In this document: piece after piece, positions 1-9,520 of the stretch | How positions within the stretch are numbered: the stretch's first letter is position 1 | Layout of the letters: every line of letters begins with the position of its first letter | Assembly: GCF_029784135.1 (NCBI RefSeq) | Contig: NC_073746.1 | Span: 152,120,556-152,184,555, forward strand | Length of the DNA stretch: 64,000 nucleotides | From: Toxorhynchites rutilus septentrionalis | Taxonomy: Eukaryota; Arthropoda; Insecta; Diptera; Culicidae | Direction of reading: 5' to 3' | Program-made: the position numbers and the translations under genes | Notes under the pieces: generated by a model | What the model was told of the DNA's origin: nothing | What the model saw: only the letters and a program-made list of their open reading frames with translations | The model's database searches: none

Positions 1-714
1 CCAGAAGATGGTCGGGCCCTCGTGCTGCTTCAATAGTGGTAGTAAGCGCTTCTGTAGGCATTCCTTAAGGTAAACCTGCCCGTTTACCGTGCCTGTCATC
101 ACGAAGGGGGCGCTCCGCTTTCCGCAAGAGCAGATCGCTTGCCACACCATGTACTTTTTGGCAAACTTGGATAGTTTCTGCTTGCGAATCTCCTCCGGAA
201 CGCTGAATTTGTCCTCTGCGGAGAAGAACAACAGGCCCGGCAGCTGACGAAGGTCCGCTTTGACGTAGGTTTCGTCGTCCATTACCAGGCAATGCGGCTT
301 CGTCAGCATTTCGGTGTACAGCTTCCGGGCTCGCGTCTTCCCCACCATGTTTTGCCTTTCATCGCGGTTAGGAGCCTTCTGAACCTTGTACGTACGCAGG
401 CCCTCCCGCTGCTTGGTCCGCTGGACGAATGAACTTGACAAATTCAGCTTATTGGCGACATCCCGGACCGAACTTCTCGGATCACGTCTAACCTGCTTAA
501 CTACGCGCTTGTGATCTTTTTCACTGACGGAGCATCCATTTTTGCCGTTCTTCACCTTCCGGTCGATGGTTAGTTTCTCGAAGTATCGTTTTAGTACTCT
601 GCTGACCGTGGATTGGACGATTCCCAGCATCTTACCGATGTCCCGATGTGACAACTCCGGATTCTCGAAATGAGTGCGCAGGATTAATTCACGACGCTCT
701 TTTTCGTTCGACAT
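1..714 (-). CDS. Tc1/mariner (ITmD37E) transposase, partial, open reading frame intact
   Basis: This encodes a DDE transposase that cuts and pastes its own element in the nucleus. The frame is open for all 238 codons from ATG at 714 to the window edge, starting MSNEKERREL. Residues 1-50 look like a first helix-turn-helix (SHRDIGKMLGIVQSTVSRVL). A second DNA-binding helical region lies near residues 75-110. The first catalytic Asp sits in LVMDDETYVKAD near residue 155, the wording typical of the mosquito ITmD37E group. The second D and the E would lie beyond position 1. There is no frameshift or stop in the visible part, unlike almost every other transposase in this window, so the copy may be young. 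The start is the first ATG after the terminal region. The family is recognised by motif, not by search. Confidence 0.88.
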   Translation of the reverse strand, partial: MSNEKERRELILRTHFENPELSHRDIGKMLGIVQSTVSRVLKRYFEKLTIDRKVKNGKNGCSVSEKDHKRVVKQVRRDPRSSVRDVANKLNLSSSFVQRTKQREGLRTYKVQKAPNRDERQNMVGKTRARKLYTEMLTKPHCLVMDDETYVKADLRQLPGLLFFSAEDKFSVPEEIRKQKLSKFAKKYMVWQAICSCGKRSAPFVMTGTVNGQVYLKECLQKRLLPLLKQHEGPTIFW

Positions 715-866
715 TTTTCCAAATTTACGAAAAATTGACAGTGAAGCATGGCCAACGTGATCTATACACTCTTATCTGATAATAAGCAAAAGCTGAAGAT
801 ATAATTCCTAAAAATTAAATTTCTACAGCGTTTTTTCCGTGATGCAATTTGATGTGACACACCCTT
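1..866 (-). mobile_element. ITmD37E-type Tc1/mariner transposon, 5' part
   Basis: This is the 5' part of a Tc1/mariner-superfamily element reading leftwards and cut by the window edge. The outer end at 866 begins AGGGTGTGTCACATC on the minus strand and abuts a TA at 867-868, the expected target dinucleotide. About 150 bp of leader separate this end from the transposase start at 714. The other terminal repeat lies outside the window, so completeness cannot be judged. Confidence 0.85.
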
Positions 867-2247
867 TATCAAAGAACAAATTCGGACATGATTTGAAATG
901 CCTTCTGGACTGGCAGTGACGAAAGTTTGGGATCGATTTATTTCAGAGCAAACTCATCGATCTACAAACGATCGATTCTTTTCCTGATATGCGGAATAAG
1001 CGTTACGAGCGTTGTTGTATTTTGCGTAGAAATTATGTGGATCTGGATTTCTGGATTTTTTCTTTTGCTGACGGGAACTAAACACCGTAACAGAGTGGAT
1101 ATCGAAGACATGAGGTGTGCTTTTCGACAATGTTCTCAAAAGTTACGATTTTGACGGAAATCGTTCAGGTGCAGGTGCCATACTGATTTGCTAAATTTTA
1201 TATATCTTTTTTGTAATCAGATACAAGTATAAAATCAAATTTGTTGCGAATATAAATTGAAACCCGTTTGTATTCTTACATTACCTCACTGATATGCTAC
1301 AGACTTTCTTACAAAATACTAATGAGGGTGAAGCACTAGGATTAAAATTCGTGAAAGGGGAATTGAGCAAAAAAGATTGAAAACCACTGATGAAGATCTA
1401 TCAAATAATTCGAACATATTAGGTTGGGGAAAAGTTTTTTCTCGTTAACTGGCCTTAGTGATCAATATCTCGCGTAATATTTTTCTCCGATTTTTTTCTA
1501 AAATGAAAACAATGACGTTCAGAAATTTTCGATAAACTGAAATTGATTCAACAGAAAATCCCATTAGGCAGAGCTAGAAATATTTTGACTGAATTTCGGG
1601 TTTCACAAGTAGCCAAATTGATTGCGCATTCGCTAATAATGGTACAAAGACTAATTTGGATGCTATTCTCTCGGCAAAATTTGGAGCATTTTTTAAAGAA
1701 TAAGAATGATTCCGTGTATTGTTTCATCGCTATGAATAAGACTTGATTCTACCCTCATGATTCTATATAAAAGCAAGAGGGTAAGGATAGATGAGAACAT
1801 GGTGTTTCGGTGGCTTCAAACATACGAATCTGAATCTACTTTTGGGGATGCACCGGTAAAATAAACTTATGTTGTAACTTTTCTGATAAGTAGGATAGAA
1901 AAAAAAACCCGAGCAGTCAGGCAGTTGTATGATTAGACTGAAAATTGTATTTTTTAGATTGGTTTTTGTTGCTTTACCGTTGAGCGAATCGTTTTAACGC
2001 CCATCAGCTCAAGCATTCAGTGCACTTGGCCAGCGAGCAGTCAAGAGCTTTTGTTTGTTATTGTTAAGAGTATATTTTGAAGTTTCCAAGTTTACTTTTA
2101 AAGACTACGAAAAATTTTTCGATAAAATTGAGGGGTGATTTAAACCCACTAAAAATTGTTTGCTAAAGATTTAATTATTAAATTTCGTTCTTCATTTCCG
2201 AAAATAAACAGGCGAATTGATTCAAATAATTTCGTAGTTGACAATGA
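867..2247. other. AT-rich DNA, no gene; one mariner-type terminal remnant
   Basis: No convincing gene was seen. At 1419-1440 the sequence TTAGGTTGGGGAAAAG matches the kind of inverted terminus found on the mariner at 27699-26734, so a decayed mariner end probably lies here. The open frame at 1543-1746 after it shows no transposase motif. The remainder is low-complexity AT-rich sequence. Confidence 0.4.
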
Positions 2248-3638
2248 ACAATGGTCCAAGAGATGCATTTAAGTGGAAATTAGCATTTAGAGCTCAACAG
2301 TTATTCTCTAGACAAAAAGTGTATTCGACAAAGTTGTTACATATGATAGAGCGCTCATTTTCATGTTGCCAAAAATAGGGCGAGCAACATTTCCGATGAA
2401 ATAAAAAATCTAACTTTCTTATCTCCATAGATAGAGGTAAACACAGTTCGACAATGTTGTAGTAGTTATTTAAAACATCTTTTAGAACGAAGTTTTTTTT
2501 CTATCTCTTGAAATAACCGATATAGCGCATTTTTCCTAATTTGCGTTGGGGTCACCATAAAAAAAAAGTTTATATATGTTAGTTTTTGTATTTGAGTAAA
2601 TTAAAATTAAAATCATGTGTTTTTGGGTGAAAACCCATCAATAGCTTTGAGCAGGATCAAGATATTGACAGATTCTGCATCGCAAAATGTTGGTATTGAT
2701 AAGCTCTAAAAATCGCACGAAGACAATGTTGATGTAGAGTTGATATTTATTTATTTAATGTCAAACGTCTTCGACCTAATGGTTGTACAGACTGCTTATA
2801 GGGACTTAATTCTATTCTTATAGATTAACCTACTAATATTAAAATCGAACAGTTCAGATACCTCGTTAAAGACGCGGCAGCAAGCGTCTAATGGATTATT
2901 TTGCCCATATATGGTACGGTGATTAGGCATCGCCAGGACTCGATGGTGGCGTAGCTGTCGGGATGGTGCGTGTAGGCTAACGTTTCGAAGTAGATAGCTG
3001 CAGTCAATTTTGTCTGTTAATACATCGAAAATAAAAATTCTCTGTAGCATCAATCGTCGGCTTTCCAGGGTTTGCATTCCAATAAGTGCACAGCGCTGTT
3101 CATAGGGTGGTAGGTTGGTTGGATCATTCCAGGGCAGGCCACGTAGAGCATACCTTACGAAGCGTTTCTGAACACGTTCGATGCGCTGGATATGTACAGC
3201 GTGATATGGGGCCCATACTTGTACTGCGTATTCCAAGACGCTGCGAACAAAAGCACAGTACAACGACTTCAGAGCGTAGACGTCATCGAAATGAGCTGTG
3301 TTGCGTCTCAAAAATCCAACCATGATGATGATGACCTCAACGCAAATTAGGAAAAAACGCGCTATATCGGTTATTTCAAGAGATAGAAAAAAAAACTTTG
3401 TTCTACAAAGATGTTTTAAATAACTGGAAGTACAACATTGTCGAACTGTGTTTACCTCTATCTATAGAAAGTTAGATTTTTAATTTCATCGAAAATGTTG
3501 GTCACCCTATTTTTGGTAACATGAAAATACGCGCTCTATCATATGTAACAACTTTGTCGAAGACAGTTTTTGTCTAGAGAATAACTGTTGAGCTCTAAAT
3601 GCTAATTTCCACTTAAATGCATCTGCTGGACCATTGTG
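2248..3638. repeat. Long inverted repeat, about 314-bp arms
   Basis: Two arms (about 2248-2561 and 3324-3638) are reverse complements with only scattered mismatches and small indels. For example, GCATTTAAGTGGAAATTAGC on the left is mirrored at 3601-3620, and CCTAATTTGCGTTG is mirrored at 3337-3350. The 762-bp centre holds a 5'-truncated non-LTR retrotransposon end. The structure would form a large hairpin. It may be a foldback-type DNA element, or two inverted copies of one repeat. Confidence 0.8.
2742..3325 (-). pseudogene. Non-LTR retrotransposon reverse transcriptase, C-terminal fragment
   Basis: The minus-strand frame 3323-2796 (175 codons) resembles the C-terminal part of ORF2 of Jockey/CR1-like non-LTR elements. 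It has the segment VLEYAVQVWAPYHAVHIQRI (end of the RT region), then RVQKRFVRYAL, then a conserved tail ending in FDFNISRL. It is followed by about 50 bp of 3' sequence and an AAATAAATAAATAT tail at 2742-2760, so the fragment is 5' truncated in the usual way. It lies in the loop of the inverted repeat. The catalytic YxDD core is absent. A related but different family member lies at 4720-6805. Confidence 0.78.
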
Positions 3639-4254
3639 CAATGCAGTCATCTTGGACACAACCTGATAGTTATCTAATAAATTTCAAGGAGCAAATATAA
3701 GGAAAATCGTAGTAATGGGTCATCGGTGCACTGTACAGACCAGATGTAGAATTAAACTTCTTGTTTCATCATCGTCATCATCGCCAAGAAGACATTTCGT
3801 AGACAGCATTTTTTGTAGGCCGAAAATATATCGTTGATGCATTCTGAAGCTATTTTTTGGGGTTGTATATCATTTTATTATTTAGAAAAACTATAAGCTT
3901 ATTATCAAAGACAAATCACATTTTTTAATTAATCAGTTCAATAGTGACTCTCGATTCTATCTCAAGGGAACAATCGAACAGTGCTTTGACTCTACACCAA
4001 AAAAAAAACATTTTTTGACATTCTAATACATTGCTTTAAATGTCTCAAGCGAGAGGCGATTTTGTGTATAATGTATATGTCATAGCAATAAAACAGCAAT
4101 ATAAAAGAGCAAAATAAAAGACACTTTGCGAATAACAACGCATCAAAGGTTTCACGTTATTTACACGCACTCTCACACGATAGAGCATTTTTAAGTGACA
4201 TTTAGGTCCTGAGATCGTAGCAGAACATTGGGTGAGGTTTCAACTCATCCCGAA
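3639..4254. other. No gene seen
   Basis: This is AT-rich sequence between the inverted repeat and a Tc1 remnant. Nothing recognisable was found. A short CATCATCGTCATCATCG run at 3766-3782 is the only local feature. Confidence 0.3.
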
Positions 4255-4640
4255 GAAATTCCGGAATGCATCTGGGGTTCCGAAAGACGTTTCAATCGGA
4301 CACATTGAAAACGACGCGAATGAGGACATCATTCTTTTAACAGGACAAGGCATCTAGCCAAGTCTCCAAACGACCGAAGGTTTGGTTTGCTGAGCCGTCC
4401 AGATTGCAATCCTATTGATAACCTTTGGGGAATCTTGGCTAGAGGGATTGCGAAGGGACGTCATTTTGACAAAATTTCCAGATTAAGGTCCGATAGTATG
4501 GGGCCAGATAAACAAAATGCTTAGGCAAACGTATGCCGTCCGACGCTCGCTAAAGTTCGATCGGACCTTGCTCAAGAATCGTATCCTATGTTTCGAACTA
4601 ATCGGAACACAGGCGCCACAATATTTCTAACCTACTTGTG
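4255..4640 (+). pseudogene. Tc1-like transposase C-terminal remnant
   Basis: Pieces of a Tc1 transposase are readable in two frames. QDKASSQVSKRPKVWFAE resembles the second-Asp motif of Tc1 elements. PDCNPIDNLWGILARG is the region of the third catalytic residue (NPIENLWG in the family). A frameshift between them and several stops make it non-functional. It resembles the copy at 32758-34720, suggesting the same family. Confidence 0.72.
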
Positions 4641-4719
4641 ACATTGTACTTTTCCTAAGCGGTTGTTTCTGTTCCAGTTGTTTTCTGGGGCAATATTTTC
4701 CGGTTGCGACCCTAAACAT

Positions 4720-6805
4720 GTTACATGTCGTGAGGATACCAAGCCTGCCTGGTCAAATGGTGAGGATACCAAGCCTGCCTGGTCAAATGGTGCCCTGAAG
4801 TATCTCAAAAGAGTGAAGCAGTCTGCTTTAAGACAGTTCAGCAAGCACCGTACGGACTCAACAAGAGCGAAATATCTAAAGACAAATGCTAAGTATAAAC
4901 AGCTCAATAATCGTCTCTACAGTGCTTATCAAGACCGTCTGCAGAGACGCCTTAAGGTAAATCCTAAAGGATTTTGGCGTTACGTCAAAGACCAACGTAA
5001 GGAATCCGGTCTACCATCTACGTTCACCAACGGTTTATTGGAAGCTGATACGACTACCGACATCGCTGACCTGTTTCGCTCTCAGTTCAGTAATGTGTTT
5101 GTCAATGAACACATCGATCCGCAGGATGTTGCTGCTTCTACCAGAAACGTACCTCGACTTCTTGCTTCTGAGCTGGATTTTGTTATCACTAACGATATGG
5201 TAATTGCAGCAACTAAGGACATGAAAACCTCCACAGGATGTGGTCCGGACGGCATTCCATCACTCGTCTTGAAAGGTTGTGTAGACACACTTGCGTCACC
5301 TCTAGCGACACTGTTCCATCTGTCCTTATCTTCCGGTGTATTCCCGAGATGCTGAAAAGAGTCGTATGTTTTTCCAGTATATAAGAAAGGTTGCAAACGG
5401 AGCGTTTCGAACTATCGAGGTATTGCTGCATTATGTGCCACCTCGAAGTTGTTTGAGCTGATCGTGCTTCAGGCGTTAATGCAAATGTGTTCACAGTATA
5501 TCTCATTGGAACAACACGAATTTATGCCTAAGCGTTCCACGACCACTAACTTGACGTGCTTCACCTCGTTCGTGATACATCAAATTGAGAATGGACTACA
5601 AGTAGACGCTATCTACACCGACTTATCCGCAGCGTTTGATAGGATGAATCATCGAATAGCAGTAGCTAAATTTGACAAACTTGGAATGAGTAACCAAATG
5701 GTCATCTGGATCCGATCGTATCTCACTGGTCGTAGCATGGCAGTCAAAATTGGAGATCATGTTTCATCACCGTTTCCGGTTTGGTCTGGTGTTCCGCAGG
5801 GCAGTCACCTAGGACCATTTTTGTTCCTGCTGTACATGAACGATGTCAACTTCACTATGAAATGTCTGAAACTCTCGTATGCCGATGACCTGAAGCTCTA
5901 CTACGTGATACAGCAACCGCGAGACGCATTATTCCTACAACAATAATTGGAAGCTTTTGCCGAATGGTGTCTAACGAACCGTATGTCGCTTAACGTGTCG
6001 AAGTGCTCCGTTATTTCATTCGGGCGTAAACACACACTCTTCTGCTTTGACTACACATTGGCAGGCGTACAACTCAAACGCGAATCAACAGTCAAGGACT
6101 TGGGGATTCTGATCGACGCTAAAATGAGTTTTAAAGATCACGTCACATATGCTGTATCTAAAGCCACTTCGCAATTGGGGTTTCTTTTTCGCTTTGCCAA
6201 AAAATTTAAGGACGTAGAGCCTAAAAGCCTTATATTGTTCAATTGTGCGTCCTATCCTGGAATACTCATCCATTGCTTGGTCACCGCACTACCAAAATGG
6301 AACACAACGCATTGAATCTGTTCAAAGGAAATTCATTAGGTTTGCACTTCGTCACCTCAGCTGGAGGGATCCTTTGAATTTGCCAAGCTACACAAGCCGA
6401 TGTAAGCTCATCAACCTGGAACTATTGGACGCGAGACGCAAGGTAACGAAAGCATGCTTCGTTGCAAATCTCTTGCAGGGCAATATCGATTGTCCTATAC
6501 TGCTCAGTATGCTGCACATTAGTACCCGTCGTCGTCATCTACGATCACACTCATTTCTCATCATACCTCATGCTAGAAAGAACTATGGCCTACATGAACC
6601 AGTGCGGAGTATGTGTCGTGTTTTCAATAAGTGTTACTTTGTGTTTGATTTCAATGTGTCACAAGAATCGAATAAGCGCGAATTTAGACGATTTTTTTGT
6701 TAGTCTACGGTGTTGTTAGTTTTAAATATTGTGTTGTTAGTTTAAGTACTAATGTCATTGGGATGGAAATCATCTGTTGGGCAAATACAAAGAAATACAA
6801 ATACA
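4720..6805 (+). pseudogene. Non-LTR retrotransposon ORF2 (reverse transcriptase), broken copy
   Basis: This is a Jockey/CR1-like non-LTR reverse transcriptase, 5' truncated so that the endonuclease is missing. It reads in one frame from about 4720 to 6240. The RT motifs are in order: CGPDGIPSLVLKG near 5240-5280, DLSAAFDRMNH at about 5620-5650, SGVPQGSHLGP at about 5785-5815, and the catalytic SYADD at about 5875-5889. The C-terminal tail (LEYSSIAWSPHYQNGTQRIE onwards) is in another frame and ends at 6703. The lesions are an in-frame TGA at 5353-5355, a TAA at 5944-5946 and a frameshift near 6240. After the stop come about 100 bp of 3' sequence and an ACAAAGAAATACAAATACAA tail. Clade assignment beyond this is uncertain. 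Confidence 0.85.
4731..4790 (+). repeat. 30-bp perfect tandem duplication
   Basis: The 30-bp unit starting TGAGGATACCAAGCCTGCCT occurs twice head to tail without mismatch, at 4731-4760 and 4761-4790. It lies at the 5' edge of the truncated non-LTR element. In protein terms it doubles the segment EDTKPAWSNG. Perfect identity suggests a recent local duplication, possibly made when the element inserted. Confidence 0.9.
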
Positions 6806-6814
6806 ACACACGAT

Positions 6815-6890
6815 TAAATGTACACGATTCAATTCGGCTCTGTTACAGCTAAATCGCTAACGGGCCTAAATAAATAAACGAATGGGATAA
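6815..6890. repeat. Short dispersed repeat
   Basis: A segment beginning GTACACGATTCAATTCGGCT and ending AAATGGGATAAAAAA-like sequence recurs at about 45088-45164 with moderate divergence. Here it directly follows the tail of the non-LTR element. It may be the 3' end of another retroelement family. Confidence 0.5.
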
Positions 6891-6934
6891 AAAACTCAGT
6901 TTCAGGGAACTAAATTGTAAAAACAAATTCAAAA

Positions 6935-7191
6935 TGAGGGGCTTAGAATGCAAGGGGTGTAAGTGATTTGCTCGATTTCTATTCATCAACTTTTTCTTTA
7001 GTTAATAACTCAACTGCAAAAACGTTCTAATTTAAGTTTGCTATAGTATCCGATAGATGAGGTTCTGACCTATCTTCCACATTGTTTAATACAGCTTGGA
7101 ATGTATTTGCAGCTATGTTATGACCAAAAGAGAGAGTCGATGTAGAGAAATCGATCAAATCACTTACATCCTTTTCATTCTAAGCCCCTCA
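6935..7191 (+). mobile_element. 257-bp MITE, copy 1
   Basis: The ends are inverted repeats: TGAGGGGCTTAGAATGCAAG at the left is mirrored by CATTCTAAGCCCCTCA at the right, and the match extends about 45 bp inwards. There is no coding capacity. It pairs in inverted orientation with an equally long copy at 7313-7569, 121 bp away. The superfamily is not assigned because the target duplication is ambiguous. Confidence 0.82.
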
Positions 7192-7312
7192 AATATGTTA
7201 AGCATCGGAGTAATGAAATCTTCCACTTTCAAGTTGCCAACAATCTGTAGTCGCTTCCAGACAGTTAAGTACGAACATCTTGATGATGGTTCTTCTACGC
7301 ATCTATTCCATA

Positions 7313-7569
7313 TGAGGGGCTTAGAATGGAAGGGGTGTAAGTGATTTGATCGATTTCTCTACATCGACTCTCTCTTTTGGTCATAACTTAGCTGCAAATA
7401 CATTCCCAGCTGTATTTAACAATGTGGAAGATAGGTCAGAACCTCATCTATCGGATACTATAGCAAACTTAAATTGGAACGTTTTTGCAGTTGAGTTATT
7501 AACTAAAGAAAAAGTTGATGAAGAGAAATCAAGCAAATCACTTACACCCCTTGCATTCTAAGCTTCTCA
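7313..7569 (-). mobile_element. 257-bp MITE, copy 2, inverted relative to copy 1
   Basis: This is the same element as at 6935-7191, in the opposite orientation, with only scattered differences. The outer end reads CTTCTCA instead of CCCCTCA. It is flanked by TA on both sides. Together with copy 1 it forms a large potential hairpin of about 635 bp. Confidence 0.82.
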
Positions 7570-8339
7570 TATGTTCTAAATGTCCCAGACCAAATGATTA
7601 GAGCAAAATTATTTTCACTGGATTTAATGCGAAAGTTCGACCGAATCTCTCTGGACATCAAATGGATACTTTAGGTTTACATGTTTGCCATACGAAATCG
7701 AATATAGCTCTGAAATAATTATGTCAATCGTTGTTTGTTGAACTGAAGTAATGTTTTACAACGATTGAAGAAAACAATCGTTGAAGCACTAATTCTACAA
7801 GTTTTCAGATAATTGTCTGCAATACGCAAACATTATAGATAAATGTTAATTTCCACTTGACGCGAGCTGGAAATAAATCCGTTTCCGTCATCATCTTGCA
7901 GTGCGTGACCTCATCACGCGTTCCAGAGCAACCAAGCACCATACCTCACGTCAAGTAAGAAAAGCAAAGACTCCGTTTACGCATCCCATTCGAACCTGTA
8001 CTCAAAAAGTTACCACAGCTTATCGCGAGAGGTCAGATTATCGTCGGTCATCAATTGTGTTACGGCTGCGCCTAAAAATTGTTTTACAACACACAAAACA
8101 ACGGCGCCGACAGAGAAACAGTCCCGCAAAGCAGAAACCATAAAAAATAACCCCTCTAACGTATCGTCATAAACGTCAAGTTCGAACAATCATCTCTAAT
8201 CTTTGGCTGTAGCTCCTCAAATTACCTCACAATATATATTAATGGCTTCATCGCGCATATCGACCCGCCCCTTGGACGTCATTTATTGGTGGGAAGGAGC
8301 GAAAAAAAAACAAATGAAATAAAATCGACTTGGACTTAC
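7570..8339. other. Intron sequence, no feature recognised
   Basis: This lies downstream (left) of the GTAAGT donor that ends the exon at 8340, so it is intron of the SAM-domain gene. The last 150 bp before the exon are GC-richer than the transposon regions. The open frame at 7901-8143 shows no family likeness. Confidence 0.4.
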
Positions 8340-8858
8340 CTGAACGTACTCCGCGCAGATGTCGATGCTGCCCACGAAATCACACACATTGTCCACCGTC
8401 CAGGAGCTGATCTCCTCGATGCGGGCGTGACACTTTCGTGGCGCGCCCAGTTTCAGCTCGAGCGATTCGGACGGTTGACTGTTGGTGGAACTCGGAGCCG
8501 GTGACGTTTCCTGGTTCCGGCTGGGGGTCGGCGACAGTTTTATCCGTTTGGCCGACGATGGAGCCGAACTGAGGTCCAGCGGGAATGTGGAGAGACCCTC
8601 GGTCGGCCGACTGGGTGACTTGAGGGGTGAGATCACGGGAACGGCAGCCGTCGTCGGTTGCACCGGGGGATAACCAACGGTCAGCTGATTCGGCAGCATT
8701 CCGGGCAGGTACCTTGGTGGGAAGGGTGATGGGAAATGACTCGTCAGCGAGGCGCCTGGCGGTGGCGAGGAGCCTCGTGAACCCGCTGAAGGTTTTTTGA
8801 GACCTCCGTCTTCCGGCTTGAGGAGACTTTGAATGCCGGAATCTTTGGCGGCACGCGC
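8340..8858 (-). CDS. SAM-domain nuclear protein gene, exon with PLDLS motif and start of the SAM domain
   Basis: This is a coding exon of 519 bp (173 codons, phase 0 at both ends). The acceptor is CTTTTCTGCCACCAG before GCGCGTGCC, and the donor is GTTCAG/GTAAGT at 8340/8339. The protein begins ARAAKDSGIQSLLKPEDGG, followed by Ser/Pro-rich sequence. At about codon 95 there is FPLDLSSAPSSAKRIKLSP: PLDLS fits the CtBP co-repressor motif PxDLS, and AKRIKL resembles a monopartite nuclear signal. The exon ends in ISSWTVDNVCDFVGSIDICA-EYVQ, the N-terminal helices of a SAM domain closest in wording to Polyhomeotic and SAMD7/SAMD11. These families act in chromatin repression, so a nuclear repressor role is inferred. 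The rest of the SAM domain must lie on an exon left of the window, more than 8.3 kb away. The orthologue name is not known to me. Confidence 0.88.
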
Positions 8859-8926
8859 CTGGTGGCAGAAAAGAGTTATTCAAGTACAAAAGAAAAACAT
8901 TTTTTAAAGGTTTTTACATTACTTAC

Positions 8927-9020
8927 CAGTGCGACCAGAGCCTGGGTACTGCTCATGTCTATCAGTGGCGGAAACACCGTCGACTGGAATGGAAGGCCCG
9001 GAAATAACGACGACATAATA
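8927..9020 (-). CDS. SAM-domain nuclear protein gene, small internal exon
   Basis: This 94-bp exon encodes IMSSLFPGLPFQSTVFPPLI-DMSSTQALVAL. The donor GCACTG/GTAAGT at 8927 is in phase 0 and joins directly to the exon starting at 8858, reading TQALVALARAAKDSG. The acceptor is taken as ACCCAAG before TATTATG at 9020, because only this choice takes the one base needed after the upstream exon (phase 2). A stronger-looking CAG at 9037 would break the frame. A proline-rich, hydrophobic and low-charge peptide results, with no known domain. Confidence 0.72.
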
Positions 9021-9283
9021 CTTGGGTTAGGTACCTGGTTGGGCGAAGAAGTAAACCGATTAAGTCATTTTCGATGCGAACAACGATGGCAATTGAACCA
9101 TACTTGAGCGGAGGTAATTGGACTGCTTTTCTTACTGCCTACTAGTGAGTTCTCTATGAATGATTTTGGCTGATTTGTTCGTATTTTTGGCTCTAGAAAT
9201 GGATTTTTCACACTCGATGGGCTGCAAGTTTTGGAGAAATTGTTGTTAATTGAGTGAATTGGAAAGCATAAATCACGTCTTAC

Positions 9284-9520
9284 TCGTTGCTGCTGCTGCT
9301 GTTGGTGGTGTTGTTATTGTTGTTGTTGTACTTGGCCGCCAGACTGCGCATGAAATCGGAATAGTTACGAGCGTGGAACTTGGGCCGACCGGTGGTCATC
9401 GCGGAATTTGGGGATGGAATCAACCCGCTGGACGGAATACTGTTCGGGAAAGCCACATCGATGGCATGCATCGTCTGCGGTGGGGTTCCGGAGAATGAAG
9501 ACGGTGTCACACTTCGCGAT
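9284..9520 (-). CDS. SAM-domain nuclear protein gene, exon with conserved-looking FHARNYSDFMRSLAAKY
   Basis: This is a 237-bp exon. The acceptor is TTTTCAATTTACAG before ATCGCGAAG (phase 2), and the donor is AACGA/GTAAGA at 9284/9283. It encodes RSVTPSSFSGTPPQTMHAID-VAFPNS, then a Pro/Ser stretch, then KFHARNYSDFMRSLAAKY, and ends in a short poly-N and poly-S run. The entry phase exactly accepts the two leftover bases (AG) from the exon at 35094, giving AGA (Arg) and a continuous frame STAS-R-SRSVTP. This is the main reason the two exons are assigned to one gene despite 25.6 kb between them. In-frame TAA after the donor confirms that the exon ends here. Confidence 0.85.

Noticed and set aside
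65..292. 75-codon minus-strand frame beginning MPGNGRRNLRQ
   Set aside because: It is out of frame with the intact transposase covering the same bases.
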